Source: an uncultured Prevotella sp.
Lineage (GTDB): Bacteria > Bacteroidota > Bacteroidia > Bacteroidales > Bacteroidaceae
Reading direction: 5' to 3'
Assembly (NCBI GenBank): GCA_900548195.1
Contig: URJQ01000025.1
Coordinates: 1 to 26,468 of the forward strand
Length of the DNA stretch: 26,468 nucleotides
Every line of letters begins with the position of its first letter. The first letter of the stretch is position 1. Positions 15,426 to 25,578 of this stretch are shown piece after piece. The notes beneath the pieces were generated by a model that saw only the letters and a program-made list of their open reading frames with translations, was not told the DNA's origin and searched no databases. A program made the translations under genes and the position numbers.

Positions 15426-16883
15426 TTAGCAAGAAGCTACACAAGCGCTATGGATTGCTTCATAGATGCAACTTGCAACACCAAACAAGAGGATACCTGC
15501 TGTGCAAATAGCAAGAGCAAGGCGTGTGTTGCAATCGCTCTTGAAGGTAGGGAGCGGATTCTCTGTCTTGTTAATGAACATAGCCTTAACGATAAGGAGA
15601 TAGTAGTAGAGTGATACTACTGTGTTTACCAAGGCAATGAACATGATAACGTATGGGAGCCAGTTGCCGTTCTGACCGTCAACGGAGGAAAGGAAGACGA
15701 AGAACTTAGAGAACATACCAGCAAATGGAGGAATACCACCAAGTGAGAACAATGCAAGAGTCATGAGGAACGCAAGCTTTGGATTGGTGCCATAGAAACC
15801 GTCGTAAGCTCTCATGTCTGTTCTGCCGCCGTTGTTCTGCTCCACTACAGAGATGATGGAGAAGACGCTCATGTTTGCCACGATATATACGAGGACGTAA
15901 TACATCAGTGAAGACATTGTAGCGGCATAGTTTGCTCCAATCACAGCCAGCATGATGTAACCTGCCTGAGAGATGGAAGAGAATGCCATGAAGCGCTTCA
16001 ACTCTGTCTGACGGATAGCCATCAGGTTTGCGACGGTGATAGAAAGCACGATGAGAATATCCATCAGGTATGACCACTCCTGTACCATTGGTGTGAAAAC
16101 CTTATGGAGAAGCATTGCCAAAGTGAATGCTGCTGCACCTTTAGAGATTACACTGAGGTAACCGGTAACGGTAGTAGGAGCGCCCTGGTATGTGTCTGCA
16201 GTCCAGAAATGGAATGGAACAAGTGAAATCTTGAAGCCCAATCCTGATACGAAGAATACAAGACCGCAGATGGTCATTGCATTGACTTGGAGAGCAGAAG
16301 TGAAATCTACAAAATAAAGAGAACCCGTTGCACCATAAAGGAAAGAGAGACCATAGAGCATTACGCCTGAAGAGAATGTAGCTGTAAGGATAAACTTAGC
16401 AGCTGCTTCTGCAGAGTCCTTCTTGTATTTGTCGAGAGCTACCATACAAGCCAATGGCACAGAGGCTGTCTCGAGTCCGAGGAAGAACATGAGGAAATTG
16501 CCTGCAGACATCATGACATACATACCGAGAAGAGTGGAGATGGTAAGCATATAAAACTCACCCTCTACCTTTCTTGCATCTTCGCCAGAGAGCCATTTCT
16601 TTGACTGGAGCACTACAATGAATGTGCCAGCGCAAAGGATTGCCTTCATCATGGTATTGGCTGGAGTGGCAACATAAGCACCGCCAAAGAGACTCTGTGA
16701 GTTATCACCGACAAAGAGCGTAGCCACAGAGCAGAGGAGAAGCAACACGCATACGAGTGGATGCATCCAGTCCTTTTCCTTCTTGCCATGAGCGATAAAG
16801 TCGGCAATAAATGTGATTATCAATGCACCTACGAGCATTGCCTCAGGTGCCATGTTCAGAAATTGAAAATAGTTAATATTCAT
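15426..16883 (-). CDS. nuoN: NADH-quinone oxidoreductase subunit N
   Basis: This 485-residue antiporter-like proton-pumping subunit of the complex I membrane arm has about 14 membrane segments. E138 (FLGLETASVP) and K218 (LGFKISLVPFHFW) are the expected TM5 glutamate and TM7 lysine, and K248 follows in TM8. FSSISQAGYIM is the conserved histidine/serine loop of this subunit. A strong Shine-Dalgarno sequence (AAGGAGGT) lies before the ATG and overlaps the nuoM stop, with a 14-bp gap. It is the last gene of the operon, followed by a terminator. Confidence 0.95.
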   Translation of the reverse strand: MNINYFQFLNMAPEAMLVGALIITFIADFIAHGKKEKDWMHPLVCVLLLLCSVATLFVGDNSQSLFGGAYVATPANTMMKAILCAGTFIVVLQSKKWLSGEDARKVEGEFYMLTISTLLGMYVMMSAGNFLMFFLGLETASVPLACMVALDKYKKDSAEAAAKFILTATFSSGVMLYGLSFLYGATGSLYFVDFTSALQVNAMTICGLVFFVSGLGFKISLVPFHFWTADTYQGAPTTVTGYLSVISKGAAAFTLAMLLHKVFTPMVQEWSYLMDILIVLSITVANLMAIRQTELKRFMAFSSISQAGYIMLAVIGANYAATMSSLMYYVLVYIVANMSVFSIISVVEQNNGGRTDMRAYDGFYGTNPKLAFLMTLALFSLGGIPPFAGMFSKFFVFLSSVDGQNGNWLPYVIMFIALVNTVVSLYYYLLIVKAMFINKTENPLPTFKSDCNTRLALAICTAGILLFGVASCIYEAIHSACVASC

Positions 16884-16897
16884 ATCTATTACCTCCT

Positions 16898-18400
16898 TTA
16901 ATACATATTTATTACTCCGAGAATATTACCGACAGCGCCATTGATCACGTCGCTTGCCCAGATAGGGAAAGAACCGAGACCTGCAACGCAGAAGATAAGG
17001 CATACCACTGCCACCTTCTCATCCCATGTAGCATCTGTGAGTTCCTCATAGTGTGGGTCTGCCACCTTCTCGAAGAGGATGAAGCCTACGGTACGGAGAA
17101 TATACACAGCAGTAACTACGATAGAAGTACAAGCAATAATGGTGCAGCAACGATGGAACATATCTGCATTCTCAAAGGAACCTACGAAGATAGTCATCTC
17201 AGCAATGAAGCCTGAGAAACCAGGGAGACCAAGGTTAGCAAGACCAGCAATCACATATCCTACTGAGAGGAATGGCATAATCTTCATCAAGCCACCGAGA
17301 CGACGGATGTCACGTGTGTGTGTACGACCATAAATCATACCGATGAGTGCGAAGAACAATGCAGTCATGAGACCGTGAGAAAGCATCTGAAGGATAGCAC
17401 CTGTGCAAGATGTCTTTGTCATCATGAGAAGAGCAAAGAGCACGAGACCACAGTGGGAAACTGATGAATAAGCATTGATAAACTTAAGGTCAGTCTGCAC
17501 ACATGCTGAGAATGCACCATATACTACAGAGATAGTAGTAAGGATAAGGAATACTGGCACCCATGTATCCTGTGCTCCAGGAAGAAGGAACATAGCGATA
17601 CGGAAACAGCCATAGCCACCAAGCTTCATCAATACACCTGCGTGAAGCATTGACACTGATGTAGGCGCACAACCGTGACCGATAGGAGACCATGTATGGA
17701 ATGGGAACAATGCACCAAGTACACCGAAGCCAATAAATACGAATGGGAAGAGGATGTTCTGAACATCTGCCGGTATCATATTGTTGTGGGCAATCTCAAG
17801 GATGTTCATTGTAGAAGCACCATTGAAGAAATAAATACCTACAAGACCGAGAATGATAAGGGCAGAACCTCCCATAAGCATCAAGGTGAGCTTCATCGCA
17901 GCATACTCCTTATTGCCAGATCCCCAGAAACCAATGAGAAGATACATAGGAATCAATGCTACCTCATAGAACATGAACATGGTAAAGAGGTCGATGCTGA
18001 TGAAGAAACCATATACACCTGTAGAAAGGAGCACAAACCACATGAAGAACTCCTTAGTAAGTGGCTGGAGCTTCCATGAAGCGAAAGTACCTGTAAAGAC
18101 GATGATGCTGGAAAGAAGGAGCATCACTACGGAGATGCCGTCAACACCGATGGCATAAGAAATGTTCAATGACTTGAACCAAGGCATGCTTGACACGAAG
18201 AGCATTTCATCCGTATTGCCAGCAGCACGCATATTGATAAACAATAATGTAAGCCATACTGACAAAACGAGAAGAACAGACGAACCCGCAACCATCACGC
18301 CACGTACCTGATTAACGCTCTTAGCAGCCCAGAGACCCAAGAGCATAAGCGCTGGTACGATAACAAATAATGTTAATCCAAAATTAGAAAATATATCCAT
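16898..18400 (-). CDS. nuoM: NADH-quinone oxidoreductase subunit M
   Basis: This 500-residue antiporter-like membrane subunit of complex I keeps E146 in TM5 (FMFYEVALIP) and K259 in TM8 (HAGVLMKLGGYG). The TM7 lysine expected 31 residues before K259 is Leu228 (GVLGALFPFHTW), whereas NuoL and NuoN encoded in the same operon keep it (GKSAMFPLHIW, FKISLVPFHFW). The usual LPDAH after the HxW is SPIGH. The length and the remaining motifs are normal, so the gene is intact. It follows nuoL after an unusually long 99-bp gap with no clear promoter. Confidence 0.95.
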   Translation of the reverse strand: MDIFSNFGLTLFVIVPALMLLGLWAAKSVNQVRGVMVAGSSVLLVLSVWLTLLFINMRAAGNTDEMLFVSSMPWFKSLNISYAIGVDGISVVMLLLSSIIVFTGTFASWKLQPLTKEFFMWFVLLSTGVYGFFISIDLFTMFMFYEVALIPMYLLIGFWGSGNKEYAAMKLTLMLMGGSALIILGLVGIYFFNGASTMNILEIAHNNMIPADVQNILFPFVFIGFGVLGALFPFHTWSPIGHGCAPTSVSMLHAGVLMKLGGYGCFRIAMFLLPGAQDTWVPVFLILTTISVVYGAFSACVQTDLKFINAYSSVSHCGLVLFALLMMTKTSCTGAILQMLSHGLMTALFFALIGMIYGRTHTRDIRRLGGLMKIMPFLSVGYVIAGLANLGLPGFSGFIAEMTIFVGSFENADMFHRCCTIIACTSIVVTAVYILRTVGFILFEKVADPHYEELTDATWDEKVAVVCLIFCVAGLGSFPIWASDVINGAVGNILGVINMY

Positions 18401-18499
18401 TTTTGTTGTCTTTTATTTCTTGTTATTCTAGGTTTTCCAGAATTTTATTGATCATACAAATAAAAGATTGTTTTACCTGTACTCTCAATCATTCCAGAC

Positions 18500-20515
18500 T
18501 TAGATTGCGAGAAGTATTAAAGTAATAGCCACAGCACCAGAGATGAACCATGCAGCATAGTGACGTACATCGCCAGACTGCCATGATCTGATACTCTCTC
18601 CACCTTCATTTGCACCCCATGCGGTGAAGTCGATAAGACCATTGATGATGGTCTCGTCAATCCACTGTACTGGACGTGAAATCCAACGGAAGATAATCTT
18701 GTGTGTAACAAACTGATAAACCTCATCCATATAGAAACGATGCTTAGCCCACTTATGAAGACGTGGGAATGCAGCGTACATTCTATCTGCTACAGGCTGG
18801 CTGTCGCCCTTGAAAATCCAAGTAGCGAGACCAATGGATGCACAAGCTACGATGGTAGAGGTGAGTGCAATCTGAAGATTAAAGTGTATGGTGTAAGACT
18901 TTCCTGATGCAGAAACAAGGCTGCCAAAGCTTGCCCATTCCCAGTCAAGGAAACCACCGAGAGTAGTAATCACACCAACTCCTACTGTGATGACAGTGAG
19001 GAAGATAAGTGGGAACTTCATTGCCCAAGAATGCTCACCTGGAGTGTGCTCCTTGTGAAGCTCTACATTCTCTGTGCCCCAGAAAATACCGTAGTAAAGA
19101 CGGAACATATAGAAAGCGGTCATTGCTGCAACGCCTGTCATCCACCATCCGCATACTGGAGAATACTGGAAACATGCTGTGATAATCTCATCCTTAGAAC
19201 TAAATCCTGAGAAGAATGGAATACCGGAAATAGCAAGACAAGAGATGAAGAATGTCCAGTTGGTCACTGGCATATACTTGCGAAGACCACCCATTGCAGA
19301 CATCTCATTAGTGTGAACAGCATGGATGATTACACCTGCACAAAGGAAGAGACAAGCCTTGAACATAGCGTGGGTGAACAAATGGAACATACCTGCCATG
19401 TAGCCGAGCTGTGCGTGATTGTCGAGCACCTCTGTGCCATGATGATTTGGAAGGCAAACGCCAAGAGCCACCATCATGAAAGCAATCTGAGAGATTGTAG
19501 AGAAAGCAAGACCACGCTTGATATCACTCTGAGCACATGCTACTGCTGCTGCATAGAATGCTGTAAATGCACCTACCACAACGACGATACTCATCGCATT
19601 TGGAGCATATTCTATCCAAATAGGGAACATACGTGCAATCTGGAATACACCTGCAACAACCATGGTAGCAGCGTGGATAAGCGCAGATACTGGCGTTGGG
19701 CCTTCCATCGCATCTGGCAACCAAATGTGAAGTGGGAACATAGCAGACTTACCAGCACCACCGATGAACATAAGAACAAGAGCAGTAGGAAGAATCATTC
19801 CGCCCATTGCAGCTGCACGACCTACCTCACAAGTGGTGAGGGCCTGCATTCCTTCGCCAAGTACGATCTCTGTTCCTGTGAAAGAGAAATTGAAGCTACC
19901 AGTATAGTAACCGAAGATAAGTATTCCGATGAGGAAGAACATATCAGCGAAACGAGTTACAATAAACGCTTTCTTAGAAGCATGTACTGCAGCATGAAGT
20001 GGATAGTAGAAACCAATGAGAAGGTAAGAACTTACACCTACAAGCTCCCAGAACATATACATCTGGAAAATATTGGTAGCGAGAACGAGACCAAGCATTG
20101 ACATGGTGAAGAGAGAAAGGAAAGCATAATAACGCTGGAATCCCTTTTCTCCATGCATATAGCCGAAGGAATAGATATGCACCATCAATGAAACTGTAGA
20201 GATGACTACAAGCATCATCACAGAAATCGGATCAAGGAGCACACCAAGGTCAAAATGAAGATTACCAAGTGGCAACCATGTGTAGTTATAAGGCACCAAT
20301 GTGGCGAATGTACCGTCAGCGAGACGATTACCTCCAAAATAACTGATAGCGGTCCAATAGCTCAGCAATGTCACGAGAGCAAGCGAGCAAGTACCAATAC
20401 CACCAGCAATCTTTGGTGCCCAAGCATACTTCTTATTGAGAAACTCTGGCAAACCTATAATAAGGAAAGAAGCCAAAGGTAATAGAAGTATCAGGATTGA
20501 TAAACTGTAATTCAT
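18500..20515 (-). CDS. nuoL: NADH-quinone oxidoreductase subunit L
   Basis: This 671-residue distal membrane-arm subunit has the long C-terminal lateral-helix region expected of NuoL. Conserved charged residues are E157 (MFWELVGVSSYLLIGF), K256 (GGAGKSAMFPLHIWLPDAM) and K441 (GFSSKDEI). DPISVMMLVV and MHGEKGFQRYYAFLSLF are typical of the family. It is 30 bp downstream of nuoK, so it is co-transcribed. It would carry one proton channel. Confidence 0.95.
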   Translation of the reverse strand: MNYSLSILILLLPLASFLIIGLPEFLNKKYAWAPKIAGGIGTCSLALVTLLSYWTAISYFGGNRLADGTFATLVPYNYTWLPLGNLHFDLGVLLDPISVMMLVVISTVSLMVHIYSFGYMHGEKGFQRYYAFLSLFTMSMLGLVLATNIFQMYMFWELVGVSSYLLIGFYYPLHAAVHASKKAFIVTRFADMFFLIGILIFGYYTGSFNFSFTGTEIVLGEGMQALTTCEVGRAAAMGGMILPTALVLMFIGGAGKSAMFPLHIWLPDAMEGPTPVSALIHAATMVVAGVFQIARMFPIWIEYAPNAMSIVVVVGAFTAFYAAAVACAQSDIKRGLAFSTISQIAFMMVALGVCLPNHHGTEVLDNHAQLGYMAGMFHLFTHAMFKACLFLCAGVIIHAVHTNEMSAMGGLRKYMPVTNWTFFISCLAISGIPFFSGFSSKDEIITACFQYSPVCGWWMTGVAAMTAFYMFRLYYGIFWGTENVELHKEHTPGEHSWAMKFPLIFLTVITVGVGVITTLGGFLDWEWASFGSLVSASGKSYTIHFNLQIALTSTIVACASIGLATWIFKGDSQPVADRMYAAFPRLHKWAKHRFYMDEVYQFVTHKIIFRWISRPVQWIDETIINGLIDFTAWGANEGGESIRSWQSGDVRHYAAWFISGAVAITLILLAI

Positions 20516-20545
20516 TTGTTTTCTTTGATTTTATACAGGTTTGAC

Positions 20546-20854
20546 TTACATTTTAAGGTTTTCAATGCTATCCACACTGTCAGACTTGAACAGACGATAG
20601 ACATTGAGGATAATAGCAATAGCTACTGCACTCTCAGCCGCACTTACACCGATAGAGAAGAGTGTGAAGAAGAAACCTTCCATCTCACCTGGGAACAAAA
20701 GGCGGTTGAATGCAGCGAAATTGATATCAACAGCATTGAGAATCAACTCAACGGAGATAAGCATTGCAATAAGATTACGGCGTGTTACGAAACCGAATAC
20801 ACCGATGAAAAACAATATCGCACTAAGTACGAAGAAACATTGTACTGGTACCAT
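20546..20854 (-). CDS. nuoK: NADH-quinone oxidoreductase subunit K
   Basis: This small 102-residue membrane subunit has three membrane segments. The buried glutamates essential in the family are E36 (LISVELILNAV) and E74 (GVSAAESAVAIAI). Length and motif spacing are normal. It starts 3 bp after the nuoJ stop, which suggests coupled translation. Confidence 0.95.
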   Translation of the reverse strand: MVPVQCFFVLSAILFFIGVFGFVTRRNLIAMLISVELILNAVDINFAAFNRLLFPGEMEGFFFTLFSIGVSAAESAVAIAIILNVYRLFKSDSVDSIENLKM

Positions 20855-20857
20855 AAT

Positions 20858-21382
20858 TTACTTATCCTCCCTTTGATTACGTGAAACAACGAGTCCACCG
20901 ATTATACATGCAAGCAAGAAGAGTGAGATAAACTCGAATGGGAGCACATACTGGAACTTCTCAGAGCCTACAAGAGCCTCACCAATCTTCTCCATTGATA
21001 CTTCCTTATCTGCAACGCTCATGAAGCTGTCGATGAAGGAATTCTTAAACATTACACCTACTACTGTAACCAGACCTACAAAAGAGATGATTGCAGCTCC
21101 AGCCATACGCTTGAAGTTCAATTTCTCAACATAGCCCTGAAGATTACGACGACCAAGAAGCTGAATGGCGAAGATATAAATCATCGTCATACCGCCAGCA
21201 TAGATACTCAACTGTGCAGCTCCAAGGAAAGTATAATCCAAGAGGAAGTAGATGCCTGCAATAGCGAAGAGAACAAACAACAGCGCTGTTACAGAACGCA
21301 TGATGCGCTTTGTAAAGACAGCAGCTAAAGCTGCAGCGATTATAACCACTGCGAGTATTGCGAATACAATAATATTTACCAT
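20858..21382 (-). CDS. nuoJ: NADH-quinone oxidoreductase subunit J
   Basis: This 174-residue membrane subunit has five hydrophobic segments. The central FLGAAQLSIYAGGMTMIYIF stretch is the conserved TM3 region that takes part in quinone-coupled conformational change. The C terminus ends in a short charged tail (SRNQREDK). It lies 3 bp after nuoI and 3 bp before nuoK. Confidence 0.94.
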   Translation of the reverse strand: MVNIIVFAILAVVIIAAALAAVFTKRIMRSVTALLFVLFAIAGIYFLLDYTFLGAAQLSIYAGGMTMIYIFAIQLLGRRNLQGYVEKLNFKRMAGAAIISFVGLVTVVGVMFKNSFIDSFMSVADKEVSMEKIGEALVGSEKFQYVLPFEFISLFLLACIIGGLVVSRNQREDK

Positions 21383-21385
21383 AAC

Positions 21386-21946
21386 TTATTTCTTCTCTGT
21401 TTTTGTTAAATCCTTATTATTCGCCTCCGCAGCCTTTGCTTCCGCAGCCTTAGCAGCCGCTACCTTGGCATTCTCAGCATACTGCTTCAGTTCCTCCTCC
21501 GTAGGAGGTACATTGAGATGCTGCACCAATACGTCACGACTGAAAGTGGCATTCTCGAAATCTTTTACAAACTTGATGGCGCCAAAGTTACAAGCATTGA
21601 CACAGAGTTGGCAGAACATACAATCACCGAGGTCGTACTGATAATCGGTAAGGAGTTTCTTCTTCTTTCCGTCAGCAGTAACTACCATCTGTGATGTAAT
21701 CTTGATGGTGCCATTAGGACAAGCCTTTTCGCAAAGTGTACAAGCGGTACATTTGTTCTTGCCATTTTCATCTGTGATCATAACAAGAGTACCACGATGA
21801 CGCTCTGCGATATGCTCCGTCTTTCGGTTTTCCGGATACTGCTCGGTAACCTTGCGAGTCATGTACTCACCCATAGTGATATCCATACCTGTCAGCAAGG
21901 TCTTGATACCAGCGAGCGCACCTCCGAAATATGATTTGTTACTCAT
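21386..21946 (-). CDS. nuoI: NADH-quinone oxidoreductase subunit I, 2x[4Fe-4S]
   Basis: This 186-residue peripheral-arm subunit carries two [4Fe-4S] clusters (N6a and N6b) that pass electrons towards NuoB. The cysteines are C66, C69, C72 and C76 (CTACTLCEKACP) and C109, C112, C115 and C119 (CMFCQLCVNAC). The second motif ends CNF rather than CP. The C-terminal 40 residues are an Ala- and Lys-rich helix. The 92-bp gap from nuoH contains a small hairpin (GAAGCA/TGCTTC, 22003-22020). With no NuoE, F or G in the operon, this subunit and NuoB may be the entry point for the outside electron donor. Confidence 0.95.
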   Translation of the reverse strand: MSNKSYFGGALAGIKTLLTGMDITMGEYMTRKVTEQYPENRKTEHIAERHRGTLVMITDENGKNKCTACTLCEKACPNGTIKITSQMVVTADGKKKKLLTDYQYDLGDCMFCQLCVNACNFGAIKFVKDFENATFSRDVLVQHLNVPPTEEELKQYAENAKVAAAKAAEAKAAEANNKDLTKTEKK

Positions 21947-22038
21947 TTTATTTCTTTTTGTTATTTCTAATTATAGAAAATCAGATATTTACAATTCCAC
22001 CAGAAGCATCTTGTTGCTTCACGGCTTGTTGTATTTTT

Positions 22039-23262
22039 TTAGTCCTTCTTTATAGCAGAACTTACACCTACGAGCTCCTGCTCCTGCTTAAACTTAGACT
22101 TAAACTTCATAGCGCGAACCACAATGATTGCCAATACGATAGCTATTACAGCAGCAACTGCATAACCTACGAAGACAATACCTGTAAGATCAAATGCTAC
22201 GCATACAGTCATAAGCACGAGATTGAGGAGAGCGAGAGGCATAAGATACTTCCATTCAAGGTTAAGAATCTGATCAATACGAAGACGTGGGAAAGTCCAC
22301 TTAATCCACATGAGCAACCAAACCATTGCGAAAGCCTTGGCAAGGAACCATACTATGCCAGGAATAAGATCCATGACAGCATCAAATCCCTCAACACCGA
22401 TATGGATAGGACACCAACCACCGAGGAATACGAGTGTTGTCATACCAGCTACGATGAAGAGATTGAGGAACTCAGCGAGATAGTAGAAGCCGAAGCCCAT
22501 ACCAGAATACTCTGTGTGATAACCGGCAGTCAACTCAGACTCTGCCTCAGCAAGGTCGAAAGGTCCACGGTTTGCCTCTGCATTACCAGCGATAAGGAAG
22601 ATGAAGAAAGCGATGAGAGCTGGGATATGACCCTGGAAGATAAGCCATCCGAAAGGTCCCTGCTGTGCTTCAACGATTCCGCTAACCTGCATTGTGCCAG
22701 TGAGAATAGTAGCTGTAATAAGGCAAAGACCGAGAGACATCTCATAAGAAATCATCTGAACAGCGCCACGCATTGCTGATACGAGACCGTACTTATTGTT
22801 GGAAGACCAACCAGCAAGGAAGACACCAATAACGCCTATTGCACTAACAGCTGTATAAAGGAAGATGCCTACATTGAAATCAAGGATTACAGCACCATTA
22901 TTCCAAGGGAGGAATGCGAAAGCACCGATAGATCCTACAATCACAAGGATAGGAGCAAGAGCATAAAGGAGCTTATCTGCCTTATCGACAAAGAAGATTT
23001 CCTTGATAAGCATCTTAAGTACGTCAGCAAAAACCTGCAACAATCCCCAAGGACCTACACGCATAGGGCCAAGACGACACTGGAAATATGCACACACCTT
23101 ACGCTCCATGAAGATAAGAGCTATGGCGAGCAAAGCATATCCAACGATGATAAGCAGTCCTACTATCACGCACTCAATGGTAATAGCCAACCAGCTTGGA
23201 AGACCGAGAGTCAACTGAAGAAGGTTGTCAAACCATATTGATATATTAGAAAAGTCGAACAT
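22039..23262 (-). CDS. nuoH: NADH-quinone oxidoreductase subunit H
   Basis: This 407-residue membrane subunit helps form the quinone chamber next to NuoB and NuoD. Family signatures are MERKVCAYFQCRLGPMRVG (about residues 52-70), with the conserved acidic loop following, and TEYSGMGFGFYYLAEF in the middle. It is longer than the E. coli protein of about 325 residues because of an extended C-terminal membrane region ending in a Lys-rich tail. It starts 52 bp after nuoCD. Confidence 0.94.
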   Translation of the reverse strand: MFDFSNISIWFDNLLQLTLGLPSWLAITIECVIVGLLIIVGYALLAIALIFMERKVCAYFQCRLGPMRVGPWGLLQVFADVLKMLIKEIFFVDKADKLLYALAPILVIVGSIGAFAFLPWNNGAVILDFNVGIFLYTAVSAIGVIGVFLAGWSSNNKYGLVSAMRGAVQMISYEMSLGLCLITATILTGTMQVSGIVEAQQGPFGWLIFQGHIPALIAFFIFLIAGNAEANRGPFDLAEAESELTAGYHTEYSGMGFGFYYLAEFLNLFIVAGMTTLVFLGGWCPIHIGVEGFDAVMDLIPGIVWFLAKAFAMVWLLMWIKWTFPRLRIDQILNLEWKYLMPLALLNLVLMTVCVAFDLTGIVFVGYAVAAVIAIVLAIIVVRAMKFKSKFKQEQELVGVSSAIKKD

Positions 23263-23314
23263 AATATTTCTTTTTATTTATAATAAGGTGAAAGTTTGAT
23301 TTCCTTTCTTCTGA

Positions 23315-24877
23315 TTATCTATCGATGTCTGGGATGATGTAATCAAGACCCGCACCTACAGCGATAAGGTCAGCAACCTTTGTACCACGAAGCATTTCAT
23401 CAAGAGCAGCGACGAGAGTAAGCGCCATTGGACGAATCTTCATACGATAAGGAGACTTATCACCCTTAGAATCGAGATAGACACCAAATTCACCGCTCGT
23501 TCCTTCGCAGGCAAAATACCACTGTCCTTCAGGTACCTTGATAATAGGTTTCTGCTTGATGTAGTATTCTCCTTCTGGAATATTATCAATGAGCTGCTCG
23601 ATGATACGAATAGACTGCTCGATTTCCTTGATACGAAGATAATAACGATCCTGTGCATCACAATTATCGAGAACTACCTGATCCCAGTCTATCTTGTCGT
23701 AAGCTGCATAAGGATAGTTCTTACGAAGGTCGTTAGCCCACTGTGAAGCACGTCCGTTAGAACCTGACATGCCATAAGAAATGGCATCCTCCTTAGAGAT
23801 TGCACCTACATTCTCAAGACGCTGATGAGTGATTACGTTGTCACCGAAGACATTCACATACTCCTCAAGCTTTGGCTTAAGATAAGTGCAAAGGTTCTTC
23901 ACGTTCTTCTGGAAGTTATCATCTATATCTGCCTGAAGACCACCAATTCTGTAGTAGTTCTGGATAAGACGACCACCAGTGGTTTCCTCCATGCAGTTGA
24001 GCACGTACTCACGGTCACGCATACAGTAAAGGAATGCAGTGAGGGCGCCAAGGTCCTGAGCATAACAACCGAGGTAAAGCAAGTGACCATCAATACGCTG
24101 AAGCTCATCCATGATAGTACGTATCACCTGAATGCGCTCAGACAGTTCAATGCCCATTGCCTCTTCAATTACTCCGCAGATAGCATGTCGATTGATCATA
24201 GCAGAGAGATAATTGAGACGGTCAGTCATTGCGAGGGTCTGAGGATAAGTCATGCTCTCAAACATCTTCTCGATACCGCGGTGGATATAGCCGAGATGTG
24301 GAACAATGCGCTTTACAGTCTCACCGTCAAGAACGGTCTCAAGACGGAGCACACCGTGAGTAGAAGGGTGCTGAGGACCGATATTGATTACAAATTCATC
24401 CTCGCTAAACATTTCCACTTTCTTCTCCACGAGGTTGCCATCGGCATCAAGAGAATACTGTAGAGTATAGTTAGGCTCTTTATCATCCTCAAGAGAATAG
24501 CCTTCTTCAGCAACAAAGTCCTTGCGGAAAGGATAGCCTTTGAAGTCATTACGAAGGTAGAGACGACGCATATCAGGATTTCCGAGGAATTTGATACCAT
24601 AGAAATCAAATACCTCACGCTCAAGCATTCCTGCACACTTGTAGAGAGTAGAGATACTCCAGATAACGTAAGAGTCACCCTTCTGCTCAGCAATAGTCTT
24701 TACAGAGATACGCTCATGAGAATCAGTATTCTCGAGAATGTAGATACATCCGAGACCTTCTTCGCCAAAATCTTCACCAATAATAGTAACGAGATAATCG
24801 AAATGCTTCTCGTTGCGGAGCTTAGCCATCTGAGATGCAAACTCGCTGAAAGAATATACTATATTATTAAGTTTCAT
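23315..24877 (-). CDS. nuoC: Fused NADH-quinone oxidoreductase subunit C/D
   Basis: This 520-residue NuoC-NuoD fusion is in one frame. Residues about 1-130 are the 30-kDa NuoC part, with EREVFDFYGI and PDMRRLYL. Residues about 160-520 are the 49-kDa NuoD part, with GPQHPSTHG (H170, H174) at the quinone site and the C-terminal DYIIPDIDR. A linker of about 30 acidic residues joins the two. A strong AAGGAGG precedes the ATG. Fusion of C and D also occurs in E. coli and in other Bacteroidetes. Confidence 0.95.
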   Translation of the reverse strand: MKLNNIVYSFSEFASQMAKLRNEKHFDYLVTIIGEDFGEEGLGCIYILENTDSHERISVKTIAEQKGDSYVIWSISTLYKCAGMLEREVFDFYGIKFLGNPDMRRLYLRNDFKGYPFRKDFVAEEGYSLEDDKEPNYTLQYSLDADGNLVEKKVEMFSEDEFVINIGPQHPSTHGVLRLETVLDGETVKRIVPHLGYIHRGIEKMFESMTYPQTLAMTDRLNYLSAMINRHAICGVIEEAMGIELSERIQVIRTIMDELQRIDGHLLYLGCYAQDLGALTAFLYCMRDREYVLNCMEETTGGRLIQNYYRIGGLQADIDDNFQKNVKNLCTYLKPKLEEYVNVFGDNVITHQRLENVGAISKEDAISYGMSGSNGRASQWANDLRKNYPYAAYDKIDWDQVVLDNCDAQDRYYLRIKEIEQSIRIIEQLIDNIPEGEYYIKQKPIIKVPEGQWYFACEGTSGEFGVYLDSKGDKSPYRMKIRPMALTLVAALDEMLRGTKVADLIAVGAGLDYIIPDIDR

Positions 24878-24891
24878 TCCGTTTATCCTCC

Positions 24892-25578
24892 TTATTTGAA
24901 TGTATCATTGATTTCCTTCTTGACAGCGTCCTTAGCTGTTACAGCAGCAGCCTTCATCTCTTCGACGAATTTCTTTGGCACGTCGGTAATCTTAATGCCA
25001 TTAGGGTTCTTTTCCTTACGGTTAACACCGCCAAAGAATTTCTCCACCTTTACTTTACGCTGCAACTGCATCATGCCATAGAGAATAGCTTCTGGACGTG
25101 GAGGACATCCTGGGATATAAACATCCACTGGGAGGAACTCATCAATACCACGCACAACATGATAACTTGACTTGAAAGGACCACCAGAAATAGCGCATCC
25201 ACCTACAGCGACTACGTATTTAGGCTCAGCCATCTCATCATAGAGACGTTTCAGAGCTGGTGCCATCTTATGAGTAATAGTACCAGCACACATGATAAGG
25301 TCAGCCTGGCGAGGAGAGTTACGAGTAACCTCGAAACCGAAACGTGCAAAGTCATAACGTGCACATCCGCAAGCCATAAACTCAATACCGCAGCAGGAAG
25401 TAGCAAAGGTCAATGCCCAAAGGGAGTTACTACGTCCCCAGTTGATAAGAGCATCGAGATTACCCACAACACAGTTTACGCCGCCGTCGTTGAGTTCCTT
25501 AATCATTTTCTCGAGCGTTTCATTATCTTTCCATTCATCGTATGGAATAGACTTGATAGTTGGCTTTTTTATTTCCAT
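24892..25578 (-). CDS. nuoB: NADH-quinone oxidoreductase subunit B
   Basis: This 228-residue subunit holds the terminal cluster N2. The ligands are visible: the tandem pair C62-C63 (ATSCCGIEF), C128 (AVGGCAISGG) and C158 (PGCPPRPE). It starts inside the end of nuoA (10-bp overlap) with GGAG about eight bases before its ATG. The C-terminal 60 residues are Lys-rich and extend past the usual family end. Confidence 0.96.
   Translation of the reverse strand: MEIKKPTIKSIPYDEWKDNETLEKMIKELNDGGVNCVVGNLDALINWGRSNSLWALTFATSCCGIEFMACGCARYDFARFGFEVTRNSPRQADLIMCAGTITHKMAPALKRLYDEMAEPKYVVAVGGCAISGGPFKSSYHVVRGIDEFLPVDVYIPGCPPRPEAILYGMMQLQRKVKVEKFFGGVNRKEKNPNGIKITDVPKKFVEEMKAAAVTAKDAVKKEINDTFK

Noticed and set aside
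18401..18499. Internal promoter in the 99-bp nuoL-nuoM gap
   Set aside because: No TAnnTTTG box with a -33 partner was found on the minus strand; the gap is simply longer than its neighbours.
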